Positions 34,604 to 50,000 are shown, numbered from the stretch's first letter. The stretch: DNA of 60,000 nucleotides from Symsagittifera roscoffensis (GCF_963678635.1 NC_087063.1:33666682-33726681); one strand, 5' to 3'. Numbers and translations: made by a program. Notes: a model not told the origin generated them from the letters alone.

Positions 34604-34782
34604 TTAAAATTTGAAAAATGAATTCAATTATCTATCCATTGAAAACATATTCAAGAAAATCGGGTTTTACGAAACACCCTGTAATTTTAACATAATCCCT
34701 CGCTAATTTCTACGAAATTGGATTTGTTGATCTGAGAAATTACTTGAACGTCGAACTACTCACGCGAAAACAGGTAAGTTCG

Positions 34783-35060
34783 TTAATTAATATAATCAAA
34801 CGTTAAATTCACAAACTTTGTGTTGAGGCTAGTAGCTAAATTGGCCAAAGCCGAGTCCAGATCCTTGCCTAGTCCGGGATCAGTGTGTTTACTCTGGGCT
34901 GTCCCCATTGCCTTTTGAGTTCCCATGGGTGAGAGGGCGGGTGATCCACCCATGCCCATTGGACTAGCTCTACCTCCTAACATATTCTGCTGTTGTGGGT
35001 GTGATTGCTGTCCTCCTATGGGCGTCGGCTGTAGCATGTCTCCAAACACATTCGAACTCC
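34783..35060 (-). CDS. PICALM: PICALM last recognised exon
   Basis: The acceptor TTTTCTAAG precedes GG AGT TCG AAT, completing a Gly codon. It encodes SSNVFGDMLQPTPIGG, a Gln/Met-rich stretch, and the conserved KDLDSALANLATSLN. The open frame then runs ten residues to TAA. Either this is the true terminus or a donor (GTTTGT or GTGAAT) lies just before the stop. Confidence 0.85.
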
Positions 35061-38000
35061 CTTAGAAAAAAAAGATAATTTTAACTGATATAAAGAAACC
35101 TTCTTTTACTTCTCATTAACGTTCAAAACGTTGACTGAACTATTCAAATGACTATGCTCAACACAGTTAAGCATCAATTAAAAAACTAAGGTTTCATAAG
35201 AACTTCCATCAAAAAAGCCTTTGCTACTATCTAATAATTATTTCACTTTTCTTGAGATTGAATTAATGCCAGCATAATCCATTTAATAAGCCATTTGATA
35301 CTAAATCGCTCGCCAAAAAAATTGGAGCACAGAATTAACGCCGAAGCAAATTTATGCGAGTTAGGTGAAAAGTTGAACTTAATAATCACAGCGTTTACTT
35401 GTGCACCGCTGAGTCTAAAAGTAAAATCTAATTTTGAATCTCTCAGTCAAGCGCAACTTTTGTGGTCAAGCGCAACTTTTGCGCCAAATGAACTTTATCC
35501 AAAAGCGTAAAGTCGATACTTAAATACGTGAAATTTGACTTCAAATGTATGCTTTTACACTGATGCGATTTTGTTTTTCGCAAACAAACGCAAAAAACGG
35601 CAAACGTGATATCAAAACAGAAAAAATGCACACAGCCGACAGACAGTTCGAAAAGCGCCAACGAACTCAGGAAAACCGAAAAAAGATAAACCTTTGTTAA
35701 CGTTCAAATTTCGGAGAAAATCTAAATCGTGTTGAAGTATTACAAGGTCTTTGATTTATTTTAAGAAAATGTTTGGCTCGCGTTCATTAAATGCAAGTGT
35801 TAAAAAATTGCCAGACCAGTTAACAGAATGACGTAATAATGAATCAATTTGGAATCCAAAACTCATAGAATCAATTTTTTCCTGAGCTAGAACAAAAAAT
35901 TTTAAACTAAGTTTCATGGCAGTTTTCTTTTCATTTTTTGTATCAAAGTTTGGCGCATTGTATAAGGCTGTCTTGATGAGATAACGTAAATAAAAACTTC
36001 AATTATCTATTTACTGACCTACCAGCAAATATTAAAATGCAGAAGGTAAGGCATAATTTTCAATTTAGCCAACTGACACTTGGGAAAGTAATGAACAAAA
36101 AGGAACAAAAAACTGACTTATTTTTTAAAAAATTTTTGACACTTTCGAAATTTAAAGAAAAATTTATATAACCTTAAAGCTCTTGGAGTTTCACGAACAA
36201 ATTATGATAAGTGCTTTTCTGATAAAAATAACCCATCGCCTTTTAAAAAACATTGAATCAATATATAAAATTTTCGCTGAGAGATCGGATAAGTGAATTC
36301 CATTTTCGAAAATGAAGTCGACCACGTTTTGGTGACCTTTTTATTTTTAATGTTCGATAGTGGAGTTTACTTTCCCTTTAATAAAGTAAATGAAGTTTAC
36401 TTTTAATAAATGAAACTTATAGAAATCAAATGTCAAACCGCGAAACATCAAAATTAAGCGTGAACAAATTTTCTGACTTTTTCCTGAAAACAACAAAAAT
36501 ATCATCAAGACCTATATAAGAGTACTCACTACTTTCATTACTTTTCAAAAAGATAACAAGGTGTTAAAAAATGGAAACTTACGAAGTCCATACTTGATTC
36601 TCCATCAAAATTGAGAAGCAGCTTAAGCCCAGATACCCTCAACATTGCTGGTAGAAATCTTGCTCTCAGATATGGTAGGGCAATTCGAAAAATAAAAAGC
36701 AAAAAATGAGTCAAAAATGCCCCCTTCTGAGTTTCGAACGCTGTCAAGTACACTAAAAAGAGATCAGCAGAATATGCGGCACACAGGGGAGTAGTCGGTC
36801 TTCCAAAAAAAAGCACCTATCTTTGCGACTTAGGTTGGAAAAAATGGCCTTGTAGTATCACACTATATAGACAAATGAAAAGTCAAAAAGCAAAAGATCG
36901 AATTTGACGTGATCAAATTCTAGGATTTATTCCAGAAAAAATCAGAACCCAAATAAGAGTTCAATTTGGGCTTGATGGTGCTTTCATTCTTTTCAATTTC
37001 ACATGGTTCATTGACACTTGAAACTTCACTTCCTTTTCAAGTTTCCAATAATTCATTGACACTTGAAAAGGAAAATGATTTTTTTTTGGTATATCTTATG
37101 GAATGATAGATTTAGGAAAATTTATGTTTTTAACAGTTCGGAATCGCTTTATCGAGCCAATAAATCTGAGAATTAAATTCCATGTTCGAAATAAGAAGTC
37201 GATCACACTATCATTTTAACAAAAATATTGAACTGAAATCAAAACGTCAAACCACGTAAAAATATCAAATTTGCGCCTGAACAAACTGTTGGATTCTTAT
37301 TGAAAAAAAACATAGCCAACAGACAGTTTGAAAAAATTCAATGAACAAGTAAACAGAAAAAGAATACTGACGTGTTTATCTAAAAAATCTCAACTTTCGA
37401 ATTTCCAAGAAAAAAAGATTGCATTAAAGCTACTCGAACTTTATGATTAGCACTTCTTAAATAAATTTAACCCAATTTGAGAAAACTGGTTTAATAAGTA
37501 TAATTTTCATTCCACTGGGAATTCTGAAAATTAAATTCCACTTTCGAAACTAGAAGTCGAACACGGTTTTGTGACCTTTACAATTTTGCTGTTCGATAGT
37601 GGAGTTTGCCTTCCTTTTCATAAAGGAAATGAACTTCAAACAACCAAAAATCAAACCGCAAAAAAAATAAACTTGAGCCGAACTTTTCCGCAAAAAAAAA
37701 CGAAAAAAAAATCATCGCGACCTATACAAGAGTCTGAACTACGTTCATCGACTATTACAAACACACCGTCGCAAAAAACAGGTCATTTACTATTCAGATA
37801 ATTCAGTCAGAGTCAAAAGTCTAAGCAACGTAAAGTATTCTGAACCGTTTATCTCCACGTAAAAATTTATGAACAGAATCAACCCGTTTCCATTGATATC
37901 AGTCAGTTTTTTCAGAATTTTGAATTAGATTTAACACTAAATCAAAATATTCTATTACCACACTCCACTTCGCCATTTAGACGAAGTTTATCACGAAGTT

Positions 38001-41000
38001 GAACACACAGCAGCCTTAACCTCAAAAGGGGCGGTGGTTAGAAGAACATCATGATCTGTGCTCGTCAGCTGAAGATGATGCAAAAAATTTCAGGCCAGAA
38101 AAACAACTCAAGAAACTGCAAGTTCTTAAACCGTGTTCAAACACTTATAAATTGGCATAAAATATAATTTACTTAAAGGGGACCCATTTTTTGCGTGAAA
38201 AAAAACAGTATTTTTGATTTGGAGCTCTTAAAAAGACATATTTTTCTTAAGTTGGGGATTTAAATCTTATGGTACAAAAATTCCGGTGGGATTCATTCAG
38301 AACACCCCCAAAATGGAGGGGTCAATATTCTGATTTTCTGGGGGCGGGGGTTATCTATGGAGAAGTAGATTTCTGTTGCGGCAGGGTTGCAAAGTTTAAA
38401 ACAGAGCTTGTTTAAAACACGTTTAAAACAACGCGAATTTCAGCGTTTTAAACAACGACTCATGATTGGTCAATATTTCAACGCTTTGAGCGCGCCATAC
38501 AATTGAGTTAATGTAATTGGCTTCGCATTTAAGATCAAAGCTAATGATGATACGTGCAAATATGGCTACTGGTCGTAAAAGAGATGCAATTTGGAGCGAG
38601 TTTACTCAATCACCCGATGGCCGTGCAAAATGCAATCATTGTTACAAAGAAATGGCTGGGTTGGTTGCAAGAATGAAGAAGCATTTTAACGATGAACACG
38701 CTCTGGCACCTCGTGGCAATGCACCCTATCAGTTCCAAGCAACGGAAACAAAGCACCGTGGACCCACTTTTTACCAAAACAACACCTGAGCAGAAAAGGA
38801 AGCTCGATTTATCTATTGCTCGTTACTTCTATTCTTCGAACACACCATTTAGAGACGTTGAAAACGAAGAACTCCAAGACATGATCAAAGCTTTACATCC
38901 CGGTTATCCTCCTCCAAATAGAGCACACATTGATGGTAATTTACTCAATTCTGTCAACTCCGATTTTCGGAAAACCACTGCAGAAAGGCTAACGGGTCAA
39001 CTCGTTTCTTTATCAGTCGCCTGTTGGACGAATGTCAACAATGAGTCTATATTGGGTTTCTGTATCCAAGACTATCAGAAAACTTATATTGTTTCTATCA
39101 AAGACGCGAGTGACAAAAACCATATTTCCGAATTTTTCTGTGAAAATGCGCAAATTGTGAACGACAAAGGTTTTCGACAAAGGGCTATATCCAAGACGAC
39201 CTTCGAAACCGTCTTGGCATGGAAAAACTAACTTTCATAAAACGTGTGCTGAGCAGCTAATTTTTGTTAATTACGAATGCTTTTTTTGTTTTAAACGTGT
39301 TTAAAACGTTTTTTTTTTAGTCAGAATCATATTTTTTTGCAACCCTGTGTTGCGGATGTGCCGACAATTAAGTAGTGCAGAGTACATTTTTTTCTCGCTC
39401 GAATAACAACTCTTAAACGCACATTTTTTCGTACCGTATGAAGTTGAGTTAGTTCCAAAAGCAGCTTCGAAGTTGACTGTTTGTTGAGCAGGAGGAGCAT
39501 AGGCAGGTTGATAGGATGTACCTAAACAGCAAAAGTATATAATTCTAGACTGGATAAACTGGAGTTCAACGATCGCTGACAAGCTATCGCAGGAATGACT
39601 GACATGCCCAATGCAATACTACCTTTTTGCATATAGTTTCATCTAAATTAGCAACCCATAACAATAAACCGTATTGACAGCGAAAATCAAAGCGCGCAAA
39701 TTCCAACTAAACTAACCCAGCTATAACTATTACATATTAACATCAGTTCTACGACAACAATTTCTATTATTTTTTCTCTATGTTCCGTTAGATTATTCGA
39801 TATCATTTACGATATACACAATATACACGATATCATTTACGTCATAAACAAAACGGCACCGATAAATAACAATCAATTCTGAAGACGCTCAGCAAAAGCG
39901 CTTTTTTAAACTCAGTGCACGCAGAAGGCACAATTCTTAAACAAAAACATTTAAACAGTATGCGTCATGTAACGGCAATTCAAGAAAATTGGTCTAGAAA
40001 GCAAGATCAAACGTTCTAGATGGATTTTGATGACTTTCTGAAACATGCATTTCATGAAAGCAATCTATCTTTAGTCACGCTTCTGTTTTCTTGCGATCGT
40101 CTCAGACCTCATTCATCAGATCTCTACGCTATCTATCAACAGTTACATCGTGCACAACGTAACACAGTTCACGTTCATGCACCTTTCTCATCCTGTGCAC
40201 TGTCACTGTTCACGGCGACCGATGTTGTATCATGTTTCGCTTCCATGCTAATATTCGCACTGCCGAAGTCCAAAGTTCCCAACTCATTCTCGATGTCGAT
40301 CGAGTAATTGGGGCCGAAATTGTTAGTAATGGAAGACGCTTTGACATTGTCAGCTGCAGGCATGTCTGAAGTTCCTTCTAAGGCGGCCACAAATTCATAT
40401 TCGTTATCTTTAAATTCTGTCGGATCTCTGGAAACCCAAATCTAACCCCTGGACTTGCTTTAAGGTAAAGAAAGCTTAACTCAATCGGAGATGCGATAGG
40501 TTTATCAACTTTTTCTGTAAATCATAGTCACATCCATGGCGTTTAATGACCAAAAACAGCGCATATCGATACTCGCCATAACGACATAACTAATTTTTTT
40601 TACAGATAATGCTCTTGGTAGTTAAATGGTTAACAAGAAAAAACACTTCAGCCTTATATATTCCTCACTTTCTTTGAAAATCGGACAACAACACAGACAA
40701 CATAGCCTTGGGGGAAATCAATAAGCTGAAGGAGAACTAACCACGTTTCGAACATTTTTCAGTTTGAATTATAACAGAAAGCCTAAGTCAAGCCGGAAAT
40801 AACCAAGATTGATCGCGATCCAATACTTTTTCTTGAAAAAAAAAACGAAAATAAATAAACACAACTGAAATAAGTGTGTTCAGTTTGTTCACTGACACTT
40901 AAAAACTCAGATGAAAAGATAATCCTTGAAAGAACATCGGCTTTGAAAAATTCATTTGGAGAAATCGGGATTTCGGAGATAATTGTATATCTCCAGCAGC

Positions 41001-44000
41001 AAAATGACTGTCCTAAACCACATCTACAGCCCCATCCTGCTTCCTTAATGACCCGAACAAGTAGGAATGAACTTGCTTCAATGTGGCCGATATAGCTCAT
41101 GCTGTTTAAAGGCACCAGATAGATACTAAACTGTTCAGAAACTTAGCACTAAAATATGCGACTTTACTCGGCCAAAAACTGCGTTTTTACATAACACAAG
41201 CTCTCCTAGCACAAGCACATCGAAGAAAAACAAGAGCCTTTTTTATGTTGTTGTTGTTTTTTTTGGAGCTCGTTCATAACTGATTTGAGGGACGAAGACG
41301 TCCTGTTCGACCTTTTTTTAGGTGCGCACGGATATCAAAGTCATTATATTTACAGTACCAATATCCGATTTTAATAGAACATTGACGGTCCAGAAATTCA
41401 ACTGATTGATATTTTGCATAAAATGGGCAGGTAATTGCAAACAGACTATTCTTAAAATTAAAACAAAGTCAGTAGTTTGTTATGAATGTTCCGACAAAAA
41501 ATAAACTACGATAAACAATTTACAGAAACCGGAACATTTTAGTGAATTATCGGTTATTTTTCAGGCAGTGAAAGGAGATGAACTAGATTTAAAAAAACTG
41601 CAAAACTGGGGTAATCATAGCTAAAATGACGTTAAAATCATAAAATAAGATAGGATTTCATCGCGCAAACATGTTTGTCTATTTCTCGAAAATAATAGCC
41701 TGAAAAACAGAGAATTTTCTCTGACACAATTTTTTTTGAAGTCCGAATCTCGAATACTATGGCTTAAAATTGACACTATTCTTGACACCTTATGAACTTT
41801 CTTTAAATGACCTAAAATCAATACGCATCTCTCAGGAATATAAGGACTGCTATTAGCAAACTGCTAATAATTGTCGGAAAAAAAGATGGTTCAGATTCTA
41901 TTCGAAGAGTTTTAAACATTGATATATAACCTTCCAGCAATTTTGCAATCAAAATAACCTCTGTTCAGAAAACCACAAAGAATATTACTTGCCTTGAAAA
42001 AATAAGAAAAAAGCGATTAACAAACATTTCATTTTTTTTATTTGCTAAAAAGTAACACAATATATAGAAAATCGTGAACTATCTAAAGCTAAAAAAAACA
42101 TAACAGCCAGTTCGAGAAAGGTCAAGGAAATAAAATAGCATAAGAGACGAATATTTTTTAAAACTTTGAGTTGCAAAGAAAACAATATTTAACTTTAAGC
42201 TCTTTGAAAATCAAGAAAAATCTTTAGTTGATACTTTTTTGATATTTTAACGCATTTTGAAAAAAATGGATCAATATGTAAACCTGTTTCTCCACTGTGA
42301 AATCTAAAAATTATAATTCTCGTTCGAAAGTAGAAGTCGATTACGCTATTTTTGGCGCCGTTTCTGGTTTCGTAATCGATGAATGTGATTTGCTCTCTTT
42401 GTAAAAAATGAATCAATTAGACCTGAAAAGAAATCAAAATGTCAGATCAAATTTTCGGTTGATTAAATTTTAGACTTTTTGCTGAAAAACATCACGACCT
42501 GTATAAGTATCTTACAATTCCATTTTATGATGTTCGTAAGAAAATTAACCTCATGTTGCAAAACAAGATGTTCACATAGACGCGAAGGGGAGCTTCGCAC
42601 ATATTGCGATGCAACAAAAAACCGAAAACGCAAAAAAACGAAAAAATCAGATTTATCAAAGTTAATAAAGCTAGTTATGAAAAATATAGCCAAACCAACA
42701 GTTGAAAAAGAGGCAATGAACGTAAGTGAACAGAAAAAAACTGCTGGCTTGTTTTGTGAAAAATCTCAACTTTCAAATTTCAATGAAAAAAATAGATGCA
42801 CTTAAAGCTCTTAGAGTTTCTTATGAATTTCAGTTCTTTTTTGATAAAATAAACTTAATTTGAGAACACTGGATCAATAGATAATTTTTTTTTATTTCGC
42901 TGGGAAATCTGAAAATTAAATTCCACTTTCGAAACTAGAAGTACCTGAGCAGAAACCGTTTCAGCCGAAAAAAGACAAAAATTATTTTGAAATGTTCGAG
43001 TCCCCTCACCCCTCAAAACACCCACGCAACGCACAATAAACAATTTCTTCGGTTATAAAACGACGCAATGTAAGACCAATTAGCGAATAAAATATAGGCC
43101 GAAACCATTTGGGCAGAATACATTTTCAAAGCGAAAAAAAAACAAAAAAAGAAAGAAAATATACGAAGTCAAGGTTAGTAAATTTACAAGCAGCAGACGT
43201 AAACCAAAACACTGAAAGTGACTTCAATTTAAATTTCTTACAGAAAAAATTTCCGAAGTGGCAGCTAAACCGAGAAAACATAAGCAGACAAATAAAGAGC
43301 GGACAATTTTCTGAAACAGAAAATTTCCCGAGTGAAAGAAAAAACAATCAGTCAAATTCGACCCCACGACATTTGCCGTCCTAGGCGTATTCATTACTAC
43401 TATTCTGTGAACAAACTTAGTCAAGGCAAAAAAAGCTACAACCCGGTTGCAATACCTGATTACAGAAGGTATGAAACCACTGGAAAAGATTTTTGAAGAA
43501 AAAATCTCAGTACCCGATTGCAAATACAAAAACGAAACGATATAACAAAAAGTGAAAAAAGGAAGAACATAGCCAACAGACAGTTGGAAAAAAATCATGA
43601 AAGCAAAAAACAAAAAAATTGGCTTTTTTTTGAAAAAACTGCAAATTTTGAAGTTCAAACAAAAAAAGGCCTGAAAGCTCTTTGATATTTAAAGCTATTT
43701 CCGATAATTTTACTAACTGGAGCTTTTTTGATAAAATTAATCCAATTTCTGAAATCTTGATTATTAGAAAAAATTTTACACTGCAGGAAAATTTAAGAAA
43801 ACTAGCGTTTAACGCACTCCGGTGCTTCGAAAATTTAACAACTCATATCTCGAACCTACAAAATTTTGAGAAGTCTTATTTGGAGGCAAGCTTCGCAACC
43901 CCTAAGAGCACTCTGACAGCCACCAACTACAGGGTTAAGAATTTCAAATTTTGAAAAGAAAATTAAATCTCATTTTTCTGAAAATTTTTTGAAAAAATCA

Positions 44001-47000
44001 CAAAAAACGTTAAGATCTCGAAAAGTACAAATAATTCAGCATTCGTAATTGAAGGCAAAACTCTCAACTACTGTGAGTACCCTAAAAAGCCTCAGTAAAG
44101 TGATGGGAACATGCGAAATTTTTTTTATATCTAAGGTCTTTGAAAACTTTTAACAAAAGACATAACACAAATGGAAACAAAAGACATAAAAAATGGAAAC
44201 ATGAAACTAAGAGCATTTGAGTAGTCGCAGTTGGACGCAAGTTTTGCAAATTAAAACTCCTGAGAGTATCCTCAGAAAGCAACCACATGGTTGGGAATCT
44301 AAAATCTTGTGAAGTTTTTAAATTATAAGTTTTCTGAAAAATTTTTCGAAAAATCATAAAACACGCCATATCTCGAAAACTACAAGGAATTGAGCAGACA
44401 TATTTGGAGAAAAGAATCACAATCCCTGAGAATACACTGGCAGCAACCATTTACAGGGTTAGGAACTACAAATTTTATGATCAACTTTTTAATTTGAGTT
44501 AACTGAAAATTTTCTGGAAAATCACAAAAATCGTCATATCTCGTGAACCAAACAGACTTGAGCATTCATAATTGCCAGCTCTGACAGCATCCCACTATTG
44601 GGTTGCTTATTTAAAACTAAGTGAAAGCACTTAAATTCAGAACGGAAACAATCTTAACCATTGCAATATACGATATAGCTTAAGCCTGCAAAAAATCTTC
44701 CGTTAAACATGAAAAAATAATATGTTGAAAAAGCTTAAACATGACGAGATACTGAAGCCTGCATTTAAATATATAACATTGTTGGATGCAAAAATTTTGA
44801 GACTTTAGTTATATTTTAAAAATTCCTTTAGCTACTTTCCCGTTGATTTTGGTGGAGCAATTGCTTTACATGAAATGTTCAACTATTCCTTCGCTTGCAT
44901 ATGATAAAAAAATTGGCGGGATAATTTTAATATCTGTTCACGCTAGATGCGGTAAACTGTTGCACATTAGTTCTAACTCAACTTTTTAACATTGACCTCA
45001 AGAATTAGCTATGACAGCAACAAACGACGATTAATTTTTGTGCAATTCTTTGCAGATATCAAGGTCCACCTGTTACCAAAAACTAAAAAAGATACGTGAA
45101 GGAAAACCCCTTGATCGAAAAAAGGGAAGTGAAAGACCTTGAAAAATAGCAGGTAATTTGTTGAAAAAAACTGCCTCAATAGCTTAAAGAAATCCGTGTA
45201 TTTCTGCCTAGAAAATTGCGCTAAGACTTAAATGTACACAAAACCACGGTTCAGCGTACATTAAAAAAAATAACATTTTGAAGAAAATCCCAAGAAGAAC
45301 CCTGGGAATAACCACCATCTATGAGGAAAAACAAATCAATTTTGCAGAAAATTGGAAAAATTATGGCTTCGAGGATGTGTGGATAAACGATGAAAGCATA
45401 TTCCAGATGCACAGAAACAAACTGGAGTCTAGTGTTCAAAAAATGGCAACAAACCGACAATTTCAGCTCCCAAATTTCGAAAGTGATGGTGTGGGGAGCA
45501 ATTTCAGTCCGAGGATTCTATCTTAAAACAGTCGATGGCCCAGGAAATATTCATGAGCCTAAATATTGTCATATCCTGGGGGAATTTTTTCCGTACGCTG
45601 ACGCACTTTTCCCAGAGGGCTGGATCTTGCAGCAAGACGGTGCTCGCCCACACACGTCAAATTTTACTAAAAACTAGAATGAGGACAATCATGTCCAAAT
45701 TTTGCAATGGCCGCCAAACTCAGCTGACCTATCACCCATTGAAAAGGTTTGGAGCATTCTCAAAAATGCTGTGGAAGAAAAATCACCAACAAATATCGAA
45801 GAGTTGAGGAGATATATAATCGAATGCTAAGATGAAGTGACTGCGCAAATGAGGTTAAATTTAATGAAGTCAATTCCAAGCAGACTTTTAAAAGTTATTC
45901 GTTGCCATGGAAAGCAAATCCCTGCCTAGTCATATTTGGTTGAAGCCATTTTTCTTGCCTATTCTTTGTTATATTATATGTTTCTTTATGATTTGCCATT
46001 TATAAGAAAATTTAAGTTATTCCAGCCTCATTTTTTTTGCATCGAACTACAGATTACGTTTTTCCGCACCAATTCAACTTTCACAATTGGAGAGTGCATT
46101 TTGCCTTAAAACATTTTAACCTCTGATATGAAGATGCTACTGAACATGTTAAATCAAAATATATGGCATCTTCCGATATCAATTACCCAACCCACATATT
46201 CAAAAACTGCGCCCAAGCACTGATTATCAGAGGCTTCGATATTCCTATTTTTGCATAAAACAGTTAAGAAAAAATCTCTCATGCAACTTATATTGGAAAA
46301 ATGGCCGGCAACTATAATATAAATTCTCACTTGGACGAAAAATAGCCAATAGACAGTTTTTAGAAGTGATAGTGAAATCAATTCTTCGTTGAGGGCGAGG
46401 AGGCAACGTTACCCAGCCTGGAAAAATAACAGTTTTTTTTTCATCATGGTCAAATCAATTCTCCTTTTAGAACGGAATAGCTCGTATGTTGGTCCTTTCC
46501 ATCGAAATAACAAGTACGAATGAAGTGATAGAGCGATATTTGCATTTCTAGTTCAGATTCACGTTATTTCTTCATTTACACAATTTTAATTTTCTTGTAG
46601 AAAAACAAAACAATGAGCCCAAAACCTTATAGATTGATACTCAAATATTCTGCTTCTTACTGCAATGAACGTTTTTAGTAATGAGAAAGAATCGTGGGTA
46701 TTCTCATGATGGACGGACTAAATGATGGAAAACTTTCAATTTCAGAATCAAAGACGTTCTTATTTGCTTAATGGTCAAAATTAGCAGAACATAGCCAACA
46801 GACAGTTGGAAAAGAGTCAATGAATGTAATAAAAAAAACAATACGGATTTAATTTTTTGAAACTACTCTTCGAATTTCAAGGGAAAAAAAGATGACCTTT
46901 AAACCTCTTTGAATTTCTGAAAAATTTATAATTGACACTTTTTTGATAACATTAACCCAATTTGAGAAGGTAAAACTTTTATTTCGATCACGTTTTTGGC

Positions 47001-50000
47001 GACTTTTACTATTTTGCTGTTCGATAGTGGAGTTTGCTTTCCTTTAACCAAGGAAATGAACTGAACTTACAAAGAATCAAAAGTCAAGCCGCGAAAAAGT
47101 AAATTTGAGCCTGAACAAAACAACTTTTCCTGAAAAAATTATAGCAGTACGGTAATGCTTTGCTGTACAATTCGTGCATATATAATAAATTTTGGTTTCG
47201 CACTTCTATCGTTCTTATACCGGTATCCTTAAAGTGCAAATATTCGTTTAACTCCCGTTGGATCAGACAATATTTGAAAAATCATGTATCTGCTGATTCT
47301 GCAATCGCTCATTTGTAATTCCAATGGACTCGATTTATTTGCTTCTTGTCTTTAGTGGCTCCTTTTTGAATACTCAATTCTGATTGGCTGACATAAGTTT
47401 TCTAACATCATAGAAGACTCCAAGAATTACTCTAGTTTTATAGAAAGCAAAGCTTTTTGAATTTCAAGAATATAGTTTGATTGACATTTTTTACTGTTCT
47501 CATTTGAGATAAAGACGCTTAAATGTAAGAAAAAAGTTACAAACAAAAAACTGAAATCCACTTTCAATTTGAAAAACTTGTTTGTACGGGACTCGCACAC
47601 AGACCTAAAATCACTTGTCTTAACGACTGGACCATGACACCTTGTTTTCTTAGACATCAATCAGCAAAGAATATCAATAGATCATACGCTGTGCAACTAA
47701 CACATTGCACTTTGGTAGGAAAACAGTTCACTGACAGTATAACATTGCGCTGGCAACCTTGCTTGAGTAAAATTAGATCAAAATGTAACTTTTCAATTTG
47801 CTTTTGTCAAAACTGAAAGCCATACTTCATTATGCCCGCCGTTTATATTTTTTGAAAGTTGAGAGCAACACTTGACTTGATTTTACACAAAAATAATTGC
47901 TAAAAAATTGACAAGAAAACGTAAGAAAAAGTAAAAATTCACTTCATTCGTTGTCTCTAAAAGCAAAAACTTAACAACCTATTCAAGTACTAATACTACG
48001 ATCAATGACACTTAAGAGAAGATCTGTTGTTGATTTTTAGCATATTCTTAACGAAGGTGTACAATTTCTAGCACCTGAAACATGCCTTGTATAATAGAAC
48101 AGAATTCGATAAATTCGCGCCCCTTACCAATGTTGAGGGGCGGATTATCCTCTCAGGCAGGGATTTGACCCCCTCTCCAATCAAAGGGTCACTCTTTGGC
48201 ATTTTTTAAAACACAGGCGAATTAGAGCTTTGCACCACTTGCGATAGAAAAACCAATGACTCTCACGAAATGCAGATGAACCAACAAACCGAACAAAAAA
48301 CTCAAACAATCCAAAATTCTCAAAAAAAATCCAACAATTTGCAAAAACATCCGAAATCTTCGAACTTAAATAACTGCACCTTTAGAAAATTTACGAAAAG
48401 AAACAAAGCAAAACATCGTGCTACATGCAAAAAACTCATACATAACAGGACATATTAACCGACAAATATAGATGAAAGCCGTAGAAAAAATATCGAAAAT
48501 TTGATCTACCAAATTTTCCTAAATTTGTCTTGAATAAAAATCCCTTTCATTAAAGTATGCCAAGAAGAACGAAAATTGAATGTTAAACAAGCATCGACAA
48601 AAAACTTACAAAGATGCGAAGCTTCGTTATGCAAACACTAGCGAGAACACAAGAAGCAGCTTTATAAAGTGCAATAAGAAAAAGTAGCCTCGAATAGCAA
48701 AAAATTTGGCTAGGTCCGAGTTTCAAACCTGCGAGCTAAATATTACATACTAACCAATCAGCCACGGAAGCTTAAAAGGTACCAAACACAAGACACAAAT
48801 AAAGAAGAGAACAGATGCTATGGAATTTTAAATGATGAATGGATGAATTTTAAATGATGAATTTTAAATGATGAATGGACACTTTAAATGAACACTTTTA
48901 TTTGCGAGTTAGGTCAGAAAAAAAGTTGGTAACAGTACACTAAGCTGAACGCTAGCGTAATAAAACGGTAACATATCCGACCATTCTTGAGCAGACAAGT
49001 TGCGCCGAAAAAACTGTCTTAATAGAAAAACTTTAAAACTCAAAACTTTTTTTAAGTCCCCCCTCAAAACATTTAAATAAAAAATTTTTTGGTCCTGATA
49101 CCTCTCAAAAAGTACAAAAAAGAGAAAAATGATGTACTGAAATCAGAGTTGGTTAATTTGTGACTCACATAAAAAAAATCGAATAAAACGGGTATTTGAA
49201 ACGCATACATGTTCAAATATTGCCTGTTCTCCACCTTTCTGTTCGTTGACTAAAGTAGTGGACCAAAATTGCGCTCATCCTGTGATGAAAATTATTTACG
49301 TTTTAAAAAGTCAAGTACCCGACTGCAATACCCTTGCCTAGCAAGGATAGTGACACCCACTTTCAGCGATCAACTCCAAAATTTTTCTAAATGCGCCAAT
49401 GTATACTAGTTATGAAGGGAAGTTCGCGCCAAAAAGCGGCGCAGAAACTTTTGTCAAAATAAGGTTTTTATAGTTCTCGGAGCGCTCGGAAAATCAATTT
49501 CTTAAAAAGTTGACAAAATTATCGAAATATTTTGGAAAACCTGCCCCCGTTGAGGAAATCCTAGATCAGCCCCTGCCTGTTTATACATCAAATATAAATT
49601 ATCCTAGATGCCAATCAATCTAATTACCCAGACCGCAGATCAAATTTGACTTGATATCAACTTCATAAGTTCCCTCTATATTGTTAAATGGTGTTATAAC
49701 CAGAAAAAGTATGAACAAGCACACAGTTTTCTTTTTCGGCTTTTTTTTCATACTCGTTAAATCTATCTTAAAACTTGACCTCAATTGACGACGACAATTT
49801 TACCAAAAGATAATGCGATGACTCACCATTAGTCTGCCACATACTGCCACTGACAGTGCCTCCGAACATACTGCCTCCAGAGGGGGGCACAACTGCTGCA
49901 GAGGTGCTCTGAAACAAACAATTAACAGATCATTCACATTAACACACATCTCGTTTTTACCCAAGCATGTAAATTGAAAATAATTACTTAGTCAAACACA

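Noticed and set aside
36721-36800. Possible further tRNA-like sequence (GTTTCGAACGC)
   Set aside because: Only a partial B box is present; no A box at suitable spacing.
42195-43658. Dense overlapping ORFs up to 144 codons on both strands
   Set aside because: AT-rich frames within interspersed repeat copies; no conserved motif and no strand preference.
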